Shown here: positions 12,263 through 23,062 of the stretch, piece after piece
How positions within the stretch are numbered: position 1 is the stretch's first letter
Layout: every line of letters begins with the position of its first letter
From: Phoronis australis
Taxonomy: Eukaryota; Phoronida; Phoronidae
Length of the DNA stretch: 64,000 nucleotides
NCBI GenBank assembly: GCA_002633005.1
Contig: NMRA01001020.1
Location: 1 to 64,000 of the forward strand
Direction of reading: 5' to 3'
Program-made: the position numbers and the translations under genes
Notes under the pieces: generated by a model
What the model was told of the DNA's origin: nothing
Seen by the model: only the letters and a program-made list of their open reading frames with translations
Databases searched by the model: none

Positions 12263-12412
12263 TCATACCGTAATTACGTCAATAGTGGTATCATTTTTAA
12301 ATACTTCATAATATATTTGATCAATTCCCACTGCTTTTTTATATTTCAATTTCATCACTACTCGCTTAACTTCACCGTGAGTAATGTTTTTATTCAAAAT
12401 ACTACTTTCATC
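12263..12412 (-). pseudogene. LINE reverse-transcriptase N-terminal fragment (copy A)
   Basis: A 50-codon minus-strand frame contains ITHGEVKRVVMKLKYKKAVG followed by IDQ. This fits the fingers region of non-LTR reverse transcriptases (pattern ITxxEVxxAxxxLKxxKAxGxD). The homologous frame in copy B (19227-19367) reads ITHDEVKRVVMKLKYSKAVG. It ends at a stop and has no palm motif, so it is a fragment. The exact clade is not determinable from so short a piece. Confidence 0.6.
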
Positions 12413-12725
12413 TTTATTTAATTATTCGGGATTTTCTGATGAAACTGTTCTTTTGTTGACTGATTGTTTATGCACTTCTGTTGTTTTTGTTTCTTTCTTT
12501 GTTCATTTCCCATACCAGTGTTTTACGAGCGTAATCGTTGTATCCAATGGAAGATTCGGTCGAAGGACATGTGAGCTCCGCAAAAGCTGTACGTACGTAA
12601 ATTTCCGCGCGCCAACCAACAAGCGGAACACGACGGACGCAACCCGACGACTGTAAATATTCCATGCGTTAGCATATCATCCAACAACTTTCAACGCCCA
12701 TGCTCCTTGCTCTTAAATGGATGTT
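12413..12725 (+). repeat. Repeat shared with 30543-30828
   Basis: From 'taattattcgggattttctgat' onward this stretch is colinear with 30543-30828, including 'ccagtgttttacgagcgta', 'ccaatggaagattc' and 'cgacgactgtaaatattcca'. A short frame from ATG 12548 (MEDSVEGHVSSAKAVRT) is closed early by TAA. The family is unknown to me. Confidence 0.75.
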
Positions 12726-12853
12726 TTTTCCACGCATTTATTATCATTGATAAACAAGTACAAAAACAAACCAACAATTAAGCACATCCATCTATTCACG
12801 CATGCACAACTCAGGAGAGACCATTTTCGTATCTCCTACAAAGTAAACAACTG

Positions 12854-14190
12854 CTACATGGAGTTAACGTGAACAATGAACTTTTCCCATTTCGCAGAGA
12901 AGCTGTCATACAGAAAGTTTTTATATGCAATTAATTTTTCAGCATTATAGTACTTATCAGTATATGTAACGAACTTGTGAAAATTAGGTATATTTTTGTG
13001 ACATCTCTCCTTGTAAATGTACTGTTTGGCTAGTAGAAGCAAAATATTAAATAGAAAATCGTGCGTCTCATAAAGTCCAAGAATAACACGTTCGAGACAG
13101 TTGGGAAGCTGAATGCGACACTTTTGAAGTAGCTTTTCGAATTCCTTCCAGAAATCGTGTACAAGGCTACATTCCCAAAAAGGATGTGACATCGTCTCTG
13201 GAGCTTTATTACAAAAGGAACATAAATTAGAATCCCGAACACGGATTTTCACTAAAACGGCATTTGTTGCAATAATCCTGTGTGGTATTCTAAATTGGAA
13301 CCATCTAATGTTGGGATCCTTTGTAGTTTCATAAGTCAATGCGTATATTTTCTTCCAATCTAAACTATCTCCTAACTCTAGTTAACATTTACACTCTGAC
13401 ATAGAAGGTTTCTTAACGTCATTAAAGACCGAACAAATATGTCTACCACCAAATATGTCTACTACCAAATCTTTCCGTAAGTGAGTAATTGCTAAAGGCA
13501 TGCAAGGAGAGTAGACATAAACACTTTTAAATTTAATATGAAATAGACTTTTTTGAAGCCTTCTACAAAGTTGGTTTTCACATCGAACGTATTTTTCACA
13601 TGGTTCAAACTAACTAAATCACCATCAGAGGTATGCATATCTATAATAAATCTTAAGCCTTTTACAAACCAAGGCTTAAAACAATACCAGTGCCTCCGAC
13701 CGCCAAGTTACTATTAAACCACAAAGGTTGATTCAAAAGTCCTCTTTACTCGCTACAATTATTGTCTTGTAGAAAGGCGTCATACTTCCAATTACGTCGC
13801 GCCAGTAGGAATTACCAACTTGAGTTAACTTCGACTTAATAAATTCATCTCCAAATGAAGCAAAATTCTTTAAGAACGGATACAGTGAGTACAGTCATTC
13901 ACCACTTATAGACTCAGGGCTTTCAAGATATCTACGGGCCATGGCGAGTGTTAAAGCTTTGCTGAAAGTATACATATTAACCATTTGAAATCCTCCTCGA
14001 TCAAGTCCTAAACTGGCCGTAGTTCGTTTAACTTCATCATTAGGAGCCTGTCATACAAATCTAAAAAACGTCGTATTCAGTTCATCCAAGATTTTACTGC
14101 TGGATTTAATAAACTTGACAACAAAAAATTAAATTTAGAAATAGCTAATGTTTTAATTACAGTTACTGTACCAATAGTCTAGTCGAAAAA
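12854..14190 (-). pseudogene. Decayed LINE ORF2, C-terminal region (L1/Tx1-like)
   Basis: The minus-strand frame 13339-12854 (about 161 residues) has the zf-RVT type C-terminal signature of LINE ORF2 proteins: WFQFRIPHRIIATN, then LCSFCNKAPETMSHPFWECS (C-x2-C ... H-x4-C) and a downstream DFWKEFEKLL. Upstream on the same strand (13340-14050), conceptual translation gives GGFQMVNMYTFSKALTLAMA, which resembles the GGL..ID/N...KALK..W segment after the reverse-transcriptase domain, but with several stops and frameshifts. The reverse-transcriptase catalytic domain and the endonuclease are missing. It sits between the A and B segments. Inactive fragment; clade assignment is tentative. Confidence 0.7.
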
Positions 14191-14852
14191 GGGCCCCCGT
14201 GCACCCCCCGGACTTCAAGATTTCTTCCTGTGACAGGAATTCGAGCTTCTCTAGATATTCCTTGGTGTTATTTCTAACAGAATTTCCTAAATACCGAAGA
14301 CTCACAATCGCAAATGACCAAGAGCGGCTTTGGAATGTGCTCGATATTCTAGGAGATTACTGTTATTGAAATAAGTGGCAACACATTCTAATCTTCTAGA
14401 CAGTACCGCCGTCTCAATTGGCTTCAAGAGAGACGACGGCCATCCCTAATAGACCCTGCATTCGACGGAGATATTTCGGTAATTTATATCTCACAGTGAT
14501 TATGCTGTCAAATTCATTTTGCTACAAGCACATTTTGCTCATGGAGGTACAGCTAAGATGGCCGCTGATATCTTGATCTCTTCCCAACAGATACTCCTGC
14601 TATCAAATTTTTTTCGAACAGTCAATCTTTGAGTTGTCCAAAATCTGCACCAGATCATTTTTACACAGCTCGCCAAGGTAAATGACATCATATCTGTACT
14701 AGCTTTTTCTTGCGACTGCATCGTCATGCATTGCATATGAGCATCTCATTGGGGTGACCTCGGCGAGAGCCAGTCGATAACCTGCTACACTGCTGGCCCG
14801 TGAGGATTGCAAGTTCTGGAAACTTGGCCGCCAGGGTCGCTAGTCTCGTAAT

Positions 14853-16997
14853 AGCGGAGTTGCAACCGAATCGATTTAACGATTGCGCATGTCCGGAAAT
14901 TAGGGTACGCAAAGGCTATTGGGATTGATTAGGGTAAATGGAATGGCCGACTGGTTTGCACGACGTGTGATTTGTGTGCATTAAACTACGCTGCTGCATG
15001 TAATTCTGCCGCTATTCGCCCTAATAAGCGCCCATGCCCCAACAAGTGCCCCAACGTGTTTTCATACTTTGCTAAAGTAAGCGCCCAGCCCATAAACTAC
15101 ATGTGAAAAATGGCCTTACCTACAGTCTCCAATTTATCAATTGAAAGATCCGACAGTTCTGAATTTGTAGACCACGAGCCTCACCGTTATGTCCGTGTAC
15201 ACTTCAAACTTAGGCCGCGATTCAAAAAGAACGCAGAAGTTTTGCTGCTCTTGCGAGGGATGTGCCCCACTACGCGGGTCTGGACATTGAAAGAGACGCA
15301 GCGTACTTGTCAGCAGGCGTGCGTTCAGTAGACGCTAGGACCTATGCTAGGACCTAGCTAAAACCTAGTCAAAGTCACGTGCTCTCATTTAAAATGCACG
15401 GCAATATCTCACGTAATCTCGCGAAGTCTTGCTTTTTAGCGAGGTCCTAGCGTTACTGAACGGGAGGCGGGATTGCATTGTTTCTTTCCGGTACAGATCT
15501 TCTCCGACCTCAACAGGAATCCAAACTTCTTTGAACACGTGAAAACAGTGAATCGAAGACTAATAAAAAAAATTCGACCAGTGTTAGCACGCGGCCAAGA
15601 AGCGCGCGCTGGATAATGTACCGGCTGTCATCGAAGACATTTAGTCGGGAACTATCTATTCATGAAACAGGTAACATAGCGTCGGCAAATAAATATTGGC
15701 ACTAATTTCCGAAAGTTTGTATTACCGTAAAAAACTTTTGCATAATTTTTAAGAGAAATTACTTAACTAATCATAATTGGTGTTTTTAACGTCAAAATGA
15801 CCCACTGATAGTGAATACATTCGCACTCTTACACCCCAAATCTTCCGGAAAATAGCTGTTACACTACGGTCACGCATCCACTCACCCGGCGACTCAATGA
15901 GTGACATATCGGTCTTACAGAAAAAATTCTCGAACGTTTTTTAGCAGATGAAGCCAGCAAATGCTAAGCTAAATATTAAAACACGCTCTGCTTGACTGCT
16001 TGAGTTAATTTCTTTGAATACAATGCACACCTAGATCATTACATCGCATTTACTCTGGCAAAGGAACTCTGATGACAAGCACACGCACGCTTACTCTCAC
16101 ACACACGCACACAAACTTCAAAACAAACGTCACGTGACAACAACATATGTGTTCCTCCAGAGATTTTTCTCGTGTTGCGGGCTACAATCTAGCGCAGATT
16201 TGGACTTAATCTGCAGTTAATCCAGACTCCACAAGAACTTAAAAATCTTAGAGACGCTATTTGGAAAACTTGAGGATGATTTCAGGTAATTTGTTGAGAC
16301 CAAGCTGTATTTTTATTCAAGAAGTCAAGCCCTATCGACGATTGCGAGACCGGCAGCTACGCATTTGTCGGCAAGAGTTCGCCCTGGGACTTCAACACAA
16401 TTTTATGAAAAATGATCGTAATTTAACAACGAATTTGATAGCAATGCACCACAATTTTGTAGAAAGTAAATAATAATATTCTGCACGCTTTATCATAGCA
16501 TATAGTGTGCGTACGTTAAGTGAGTTGACCCAGAACAATTGATTGTGCAGAGGCATTTTCATCAAAATTGCTCTTGTTGGCTTGGTTCTGGTCAAGCGAA
16601 AACAATGTTTTTTCACTACCAACCGCCGTGGAGTATTTGTTATTGTTTCTTAGAAGGGAAATATTGTTGGGCAGTTTCCAAGACACGTTTTCGTGCCGCC
16701 CTCAAAATGAGCGCTGCATACTTTATGCTACGAAGTCGGAAAGAAGTCACGAAGTCGGCCTTTGCTACCAGCTCTACCGATGTCTCTGACCCACGTTTAA
16801 CGCAGTTCTTGATCCTTGGTAAACAGGTAGTAACTAAATTTTTTATCTCGATAACTGGTATAATTAGCATGCCAGGCACAGAACACGTATAACCTCCCTG
16901 TGGCCGGTTCGCCCGCTTGCCGACGTACTTGTTTACCGGCTTAACCACAATGCAACATTCTGACCCTTTTCCAATATGACGGCGTTGCAACTCCGCT
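14853..16997. mobile_element. 2145 bp insertion with AGCGGAGTTGCAAC inverted ends
   Basis: The ends AGCGGAGTTGCAAC (14853-14866) and GTTGCAACTCCGCT (16984-16997) are perfect 14 bp inverted repeats. Flanking AT dinucleotides (14851-14852 and 16998-16999) and the uninterrupted sequence in copy A ('gtctcgtaattggataa', about 8525) fix the insertion point. No transposase was recognised: the frames at 16261-16473 and 16539-16892 have no visible domain. A GGTCCTAGCG MITE (15315-15468) is nested inside, and a short CA-rich stretch lies near 16080-16115. Confidence 0.75.
15315..15468 (-). mobile_element. GGTCCTAGCG-family MITE, copy 2 (inverted)
   Basis: Reverse-orientation relative of 5241-5392. It begins 'aggcgtgcgttcagtagacgctagg', contains the inverted 'acggcaatatctcacgtaatctcg' body and ends 'gttactgaacgggaggc'. 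Two CTAGGACCTA modules are at the left. It is nested in the 2145 bp insertion. Confidence 0.85.
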
Positions 16998-18321
16998 ATT
17001 GGATAAAATGATACATATCAACGATTTTGTAGACGAATGAACTGATGAGCGGGAAGAAATCTTAATTAACCAAGATTGTGTCTGAGTTGCAAGGCTGTAG
17101 ATATCGACGTACATGTACACCATAGCTGTTCCTCGAGAAATAATAATGTCAGTTTGACTATGACTGTTTGGTCAGTTTGAGGCAAAACTTCCTGTGTATA
17201 GAACGCCTGTAGGATGACCACCGTCACTCAGTTGAACTCAGCTTTGCGGCCGTAATTCTGTCAAATATTGAAATTGATTCTAGGCTATCCCGACATCTCG
17301 AAACATAATCCGCCGTTAGAGCGAACGTTTTTTTATAGCATCAAGACTGCCAAAGCTATGGAAAATCATGAATACATTACTAATTTCAAACTCTGCTCAT
17401 TGGTTAACACTTAAGGTTTTGCAATTTGAAGAATTTGAGAAACAAACAAACAAGCTTACATCGTGTTTTCTGAACCCGGGGCCAGATCATCGTTTATTGT
17501 GCGTACTTCTTTCGTTACGGAGTCGGCACTTTGATGTGCGTCCATTTTCACTTATGAAGTTAATTCCGAAACAGAAAGATAAACAATGCTCAAGAGTGTG
17601 TCGTAGCGCGGGTCTGTAAAATACATGGATACTGCTCACCGATCGCTTTCGGGCGGAAGTCTTTATGTAATGTCAACCGAAGACGGCCGCCCTATGTTAA
17701 TATAATAACTTCATACGTCATATATTTCTATTTTGACAACTATGTAAGTAACGAATGTAAACTCTTTTTTATAAAAGCACGTCATCGTCCATATTTTCGG
17801 GGGACGGACAGGGTGGCAATACCTGTCTGTACAGTGAATCATATTATAACTTTACCGTGTCAGCCAGCGGAAAACGTAAGTCACTCCATGGCCTATCATG
17901 GTCTGCGCTTCAAAATTTTAAAAGCGTGAATCGCCTATGCACTTGCGCCTCGTGAGTATTTTATTTACGTCACTCAAGTAAAAATAAGACAAAAGCATTT
18001 GATGCAGCAGGCAAAACTCATCTCTTAAACAGAGCCGAAGGTCCACCGGGCCACTTGGTGAAGTGAAATGGATACAAGCCAAAACTGAGAGGGACATTCT
18101 TGTTCGGTGTCGTAGAACTAACCATGTCAAATTCCCTTGATACGTTTAGAAAACCGCAAACGGTCTTACCGTTACATTTCGCCAAATTGTCTGCCGTTTT
18201 CTACCCTTAGTTTTTTACCTCATGATGTCATGTACTGGTCCGAATTCCACCCAATGAACACAGTGAATGCTTTAGTTCAGGAGTTCACGTACATGTACTC
18301 AATACACTACTATATAATTTG

Positions 18322-18478
18322 CAAGGGAAGATCTAGGATTTTTAGTTGGGGGTCAGGGGAGAGAATTAGCCAGGATTTTGCTCGTCAGACATTTGCACCC
18401 CCCCAATTGCCAAATGGAATCTGGCAGAGTTTGGGGGGGGGGCACGGCCCCCTTGGCCCCCTTCTAAATCCGCCACTG
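18322..18478. mobile_element. MITE, GGCGGATC family, 157 bp
   Basis: The left end CAAGGGAAGATCTAGG and the right end AAATCCGCCACTG are imperfect inverted repeats. The flanks (ATTTG left, TTTTG right) and the uninterrupted 'ataatttgtacat' of copy A at about 11400 point to a 5 bp target duplication. The interior contains long G and C runs. Non-coding. Confidence 0.7.
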
Positions 18479-18662
18479 TTTTGTACATACTACACGTTGG
18501 ACAAGAAGCTGACACCCACAGAACTCAGCGAGGCGCGCGAATCCTGCTCTGACAAATTTGGAATAATGTCATAATAAATTTAACCAGGAATCATACCGTC
18601 ATTACCAAAGACCACTGCATTTCGAACAAGTAAGTCAAAAGGTCAATAGTAGTAGCATGTTT

Positions 18663-19221
18663 CATAGGCGGATTTAGGGGGGGGGGCCAGGGGGGAAAAA
18701 GATTTAAATGTGTGCAGTTTTAGTGTTGGGGGGGGGTCTTTTGGGCATTTGAAGACTATTTTAAATACGACAAATTTGTTAAGAATTGATGGCACAAAAT
18801 ATAAAACGGGTAGTAAGCATTACAAAAAGAAGTAGGTTTCGCACGCAAAGGCTGTGGACCATAAATAAGTAGGTCTCTTAGAAAGAAAGTAGTAGATAAG
18901 TTGTGGTGGTGTAGTGGTAAAGCACGCACGCTCTATCCTCCGGGTCGTGAGTTCGAGTCTTAGGTTCTTGCAGCGTTTTCTGTTCGACACGTTCTACGTT
19001 TTTTTCTTTTTTGCCTCTTTTGTCTTCAGGAATTAAGGAAAATGCTTGATTTTTAGAGGTAAAAACAGAAAAATTTCTTGGGCGGGAGGGGGGCAAACCC
19101 CCCTCCCGACCTCCCCCCAATTCGGTGCTATGCGCATCTACAATCGTGGTTCAGTTTGCGCAAATGCTTACAGCCGGACAAAAAGTTGGCCCCCCCTTGT
19201 GATATCCTAGATCCGCCACTG
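18663..19221. mobile_element. GGCGGATC-family element with internal tRNA-like promoter, 559 bp
   Basis: It starts CATAGGCGGATTTAGG and ends CCTAGATCCGCCACTG, imperfect inverted repeats. The direct repeat TGTTT flanks it (18658-18662 and 19222-19226). Copy A (about 12283-12305) gives the empty site. The insertion interrupts the LINE reverse-transcriptase fragment of copy B. A long G/C palindrome ('ggcgggaggggggc' / 'gcaaacccccctcc') lies at 19080-19118. The internal tRNA-like segment is listed separately. Confidence 0.85.
18901..18975 (+). repeat. tRNA-like Pol III promoter segment inside the 18663 element
   Basis: Box A-like TGGTGTAGTGGTAAAGCA is followed about 30 nt later by box B GAGTTCGAGTC, the spacing of a tRNA gene. 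The same segment with the same downstream sequence recurs at 55549-55620. No acceptor stem closes it, so a functional tRNA is unlikely and a tRNA-derived SINE head is the better reading. Confidence 0.6.
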
Positions 19222-19226
19222 TGTTT

Positions 19227-19367
19227 AAATACTTCATACTGACACATTTGATCAATTCCCACGGCTTTGCTATATTTCAATTTCATCACTACCCGCTTAA
19301 CTTCATCGTGAGTAATGTTTTTATTCAAAATTCTACTGATTGTTGATACAGGCATCACTTTTGTCAT
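19227..19367 (-). pseudogene. LINE reverse-transcriptase fragment (copy B)
   Basis: The minus-strand frame contains ITHDEVKRVVMKLKYSKAVG then IDQMCQYEVFKH, homologous to the fragment in copy A. Its C-terminal continuation is replaced by sequence of the element inserted at 19221. Fragment only. Confidence 0.6.
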
Positions 19368-19369
19368 TG

Positions 19370-19953
19370 GTTACTGTGTTTTGTTTACATATCACGCTGT
19401 TTATTTTCTTTATAGGTAGCAGTACATCTTTTGCCGCTGTGATTGGGTTTCTTTTAGTAAGCCGGTTCTTTCCAGTGGCTACAATGGCGTTTGCAGAAGC
19501 TTGACCGGCCGGCTATTATTACGTACTAGCCTCTGTATGTTACGCGGGTTTTGGTGACTAGTGTTTCTCGTGTATGGCGGCATTCGTTGACAAGATCTGT
19601 AACGCGAATCATGTGTTGTTCTCGGATGCTGGAACTTATATAATAAGCACAGACTGTTGGCCAAACTGTTGTAAGAACTGAGTATTATGGCACAGCATGT
19701 TGTACTTGTGTTTATCTACTAGCGAAGTTCAGAGCGTATAGATAGTTGTTGTTTAACGTATAGTTTCTTTCAGCTGCTTGTTTGGCGTATATTGCGCGGT
19801 ACCCGCTTCATAGAATAAATAATGACGGTCGCAGTTATTAAGGTATTTCAAGTGACGTCATCACTTTGTGTGTTCACCATGTTGGACGTGTTGAAACGTC
19901 CAGCTGTCGTTGTTGTTGCACGCTTGTGTTTGTTTTCCTCGATTTCTTTAGTC
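19370..19953. other. No gene recognised; 5' region of the ISL2EU-like element
   Basis: No coding homology is visible. The stretch directly precedes the THAP exon at 19954 and may contain the left end and promoter of that transposon, but I could not identify its terminal inverted repeat. Confidence 0.35.
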
Positions 19954-21780
19954 ATGCCTATTTATTGTGTGGCGGTAGGTTACAGCAACAACCAGTCCAG
20001 GGACAAGAATTTGTCGTTTTATAGATTCCCTAGTGTAAATTCTGAGCCAGATCGGCGAAATAGGTGGATTTCAGCAGTGAGTCGTCAGAACTGGACTCCT
20101 ACACCGTACTCGAGGCTCTGTAGTGCACATTTCATATCAGTTAAATAATATTATTGTAATCGATGAGTTTATCGTGACTAGAAGCTTCCACCGCTTCCAC
20201 CACGTCTCAGTTTTGCATGCTTAGTTAAGATTTCCGCCGTTGTCTTTGGTTCTTCGAGACTCCTCGTTGTCCGACCAGACTTCTACTAGAAGCTAGGGCG
20301 CCATATTTGTCATATCACTGAAGGCAAGCCCAGGTTTAAGTTCCGATTAATGTCGTAAAAGTTAATACGTGGAATCCTAAACTTAAAAGAGGATTTAAAA
20401 CTTGTCCGTGCCTTTCTTTGTTGACATTTCTCTATTCCTCGGCGTATTTTACTTATTTGCTTTACTTCTGAAAACCGGTTAGTGTACCGAATTTTCCAAA
20501 CCTCATAACATGTAATTAAGCGGTCAACTTTCGCGAGTTGTTGCAATTGTAAAAAGGCATACCCAGGAATATTGTTCCCTGGAGTAGTAAAGAGAAACAT
20601 TGACCTGAAATTTTTCTATTGTTATTCACATGTGTATTTTCGGCACATGTAATCATTACTGAAACAATTTTACCGATAGCAGTTTGGAACTAGTCAGCTG
20701 CTAAAGTAAGCACATATTTCACTACTGTTTTTTTAAAAGCTGGCCTCTGTTTTTTGCAGTGTCATGTTTTATTAATTTCCGCAATTCGCAAACACACATT
20801 AGCACATGTAGTATGTGGGAATAATTTCATTGGTGCATTATTTTTAGGAAAGAAGTCCGATGACAAGCTTTGTCCCGACTACGTGCCCAGTGTGTTTGCT
20901 CACACTTCTGCATCCCAAGTTGAGAAAAGAAAGCAAGCACTCTCTGCATTTGAACGAAGATGCAACTCAGACAAGCGTCGCCGAGTATAAAAAGAGAAAA
21001 GGGATGCTGCTAACGTGCTGTTGGACCTATCTCGAAATAATGACGAGAGCGAAGATACTACTTACTCTGAAGTGACTACAATAAATGACCAAGAATCTGT
21101 TAACACAGTACCTTGTGACTGGGAAATTGTCAATTCTGCAAATGCTGAAATCTCGAATCTGCTCAGACAAAACGAAATCCTGAATGCTGAAGTTTTGAGC
21201 TTGCGCCAAGAAAACTTGTTACTTAATGAAAAATTAAAAAACTTGAGTTTGGATGAACACGATTTTGTGAACTGTGATGAAAAAGTCCTGTTTTATACCG
21301 GTTTAGCAAACTACCAGTTGTTAATGATTAACTTTTCAGTGGTGAAAAAAATTTTGAGGAACTTCGACTCCGTAACAAAGTTTCAGCAGTTTGTCATCAC
21401 TCTGATGAGACTAAGACTTAATCTAAATATTCAGGATCTTGCGTACAGGTTTAACGTAAGTTCATCGACAATTTCACACATATTTATTAGTGTTATTGAT
21501 GTTTGTTACTGTCGACTTGTCTCTCTGAACTTAGTTTTGCCAGAACGCCACTGCAGTCTCCGAAAGTCACTCCCTATGTGTTTTAACATTTCCTAAACGT
21601 GTAGTAGTAATAGATTGCTTTGAAGTATTCATTGAACGGTCAAAGGACCTTCAGAAATACCACATACTCCAATTACAAGTCACACGATACCGTGAAGTAT
21701 TTAATTGGCATTGCTCCTCAGGGCGCATTAATTTTCATTTCAGGGCGATTTGATCGCGTGACTCAATGACGTAGTTGAAA
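19954..21780 (+). pseudogene. THAP-domain ISL2EU/IS4EU-type transposase, broken
   Basis: Exon 1 (19954-20140) encodes a THAP zinc-finger: start MPIYCVAVGYSNNQ, SFYRFP motif, a tryptophan, and the closing C-x2-H (LCSAHF). The second zinc Cys is replaced by Tyr (VGY instead of VGC). Exon 2 starts after AG at 20846-20847 (GKKSDDKLCPDYVPSVF, typical of this family), followed by a coiled-coil-like leucine-rich region (about 21130-21250). Next comes an HTH_Tnp_4 domain (KFQQFVITLMRLRLNLNIQD then LAYRF) at 21375-21480. After 21590 the start of a DDE_Tnp_4 domain is readable in shifted frames ([13 protein letters not shown], first catalytic Asp; then a [17 protein letters not shown] segment) before homology is lost near 21775. 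Breaks: exon 1 donor reads TT instead of GT (20141-20142), in-frame TAA at 20988-20990, and frameshifts near 21590 and 21665. Known family role: DNA cut-and-paste transposase. This copy cannot be functional. Confidence 0.85.
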
Positions 21781-22915
21781 TACCTTAAAGGCACTATTTC
21801 CGCTTCACTTTTGTTAAAAACTTCATGAAACGGATCTTTACGCAAACACTTTTATTCGAAACCTAAGCCCAAATAATAGCCTTCGCCATGGCATCGAATT
21901 TTTTTTATAATGAACTGAATTTAATACAGATTTTTTTAGCTTAATTTTTCATTTTGTGTGGTGCACCAAGAAATAAATGAATGCCGGACGAAGTGTCAAT
22001 CGAAGATTCGAGTGTCGAATATGAACTTGGAGTTTCGGTTAATCTCAAGATCGTATACAGGCCTACGTGAACTCGGAATACCCACTCAAATAATCCCGTT
22101 CAAGCTACTATAATTAGTTAACGGGTGAAATAGGTGCTTTTTGAACCAATAATTACAGAAATTTGCTACATTGAACAAAATATTCACCAGATTTCTTTAA
22201 TGTGTATTTAATTACGACCTCACGCTTACGCGATCTTCAGATTAAAGTTCACGCATACCAAACAAGTAATGGCAGACGTTCGGTATAAGTTAGTTAGGTT
22301 GTCCTCCGTTGAAAAGGCTTGCTAATCGTCCTCAAGTTGACTATTACCGCAGTAAAGTTTGAAATGAAGATCAGTTTGGGTGCTGGACTTATCTGCGATC
22401 CCAGATGGCTGTTGCACGGTCTCATCAAGGAAAGATTTTTCTCGACAGGTAAGTCGTCAACTCCGGATGTCCGAGGCGCACTTGTTACAGCAATGCTAAC
22501 CATAAAGTTTTCAGAATATTATGGTAGATTTATTTTACTTCCTAACAGTACATAATAGAGCACACCGACATTACAATATTCCTGTAGTAAGATCCTTGGT
22601 GTCTTTGACTGAGAATTTTGTGCGTTATTCTACCGTTTTAGTTGCTTAACCCTCGGGCTCGGTTTCGTCCACTTGTGGTTGTGTCGTGGATTAATTTGAG
22701 CAAACAAAGAAGCCACATTTACAAGTGTTTCTCATGTAAAAGTAAGGGGACTCAAGGTAAGGGCTGTTGTGTCATTGTGTGAACTAAGACATAACAGCAA
22801 TCCTTGAGTAATAATCATTTAATAATCCTCTCTTTTCCGAATTCATGTTATCTTGCAGTGTGTATAGAGACTGACAGTCTATACAGCCTGTTATAGTGCT
22901 AGTCTTGATACTCTA
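21781..22915. other. No gene recognised; one weak exon candidate
   Basis: A frame at 22319-22448 ends at a good donor (ACAG|GTAAGT, GT at 22449-22450), but no acceptor, homology or partner exon is evident. The remainder is AT-rich and featureless. Confidence 0.35.
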
Positions 22916-23062
22916 CAGTGGCGGATCTAGGATATCACAAGGGGGGGGCCAACATTTTGTCCGGCTGGAAGCATTTGCGCAAACTGAACCACAATTGTAG
23001 ATGCGCATAGCACCCAATGGGGGGAGGTCGGGAGGGGGGTTTGCCCCCCTCCCGCCCAGGAA
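22916..23062 (-). mobile_element. GGCGGATC-family element, truncated by the gap
   Basis: It starts CAGTGGCGGATCTAGG and runs through 'catttgcgcaaactgaaccacaa' and 'tagatgcgcatagcaccca', the reverse complement of the right half of the elements at 18663-19221 and 55549-55870. It ends at the run of Ns. Confidence 0.85.

Larger units (their letters stand above)
7905..12412. repeat. Segmental copy A (paired with 14208-19367)
   Basis: Starting at 'agatttcttcctgtgacaggaattcgag', this segment aligns in direct orientation with copy B. The aligned blocks are 7905-8530 with 14215-14852, 8530-9344 with 16998-17831, 10424-10910 with 17824-18290, 11385-11410 with 18300-18321 plus 18479 onward, and 12153-12412 with 18481-19367. 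Differences are substitutions plus discrete insertions (9345-10423 and about 11412-12152 here; 14853-16997, 18322-18478 and 18663-19221 in B). Open frames shared by the two copies (8931-9287 and 17368-17619) differ mostly by non-synonymous changes, so they do not behave as genes. Confidence 0.85.
14208..19367. repeat. Segmental copy B (paired with 7905-12412)
   Basis: Direct, diverged duplicate of copy A (alignment blocks given there). Copy B carries three insertions absent from A: 14853-16997, 18322-18478 and 18663-19221. It lacks the hAT-like insertion of A, so each copy documents the empty sites of the other. Confidence 0.85.

Noticed and set aside
16080-16115. CA-rich microsatellite
   Set aside because: Only a few imperfect CA/CACG repeats; not a notable array.
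18901-18975. A true tRNA gene
   Set aside because: Boxes A and B are present but no closing acceptor stem is visible, and the segment sits in a repeated element with a second copy at 55549.
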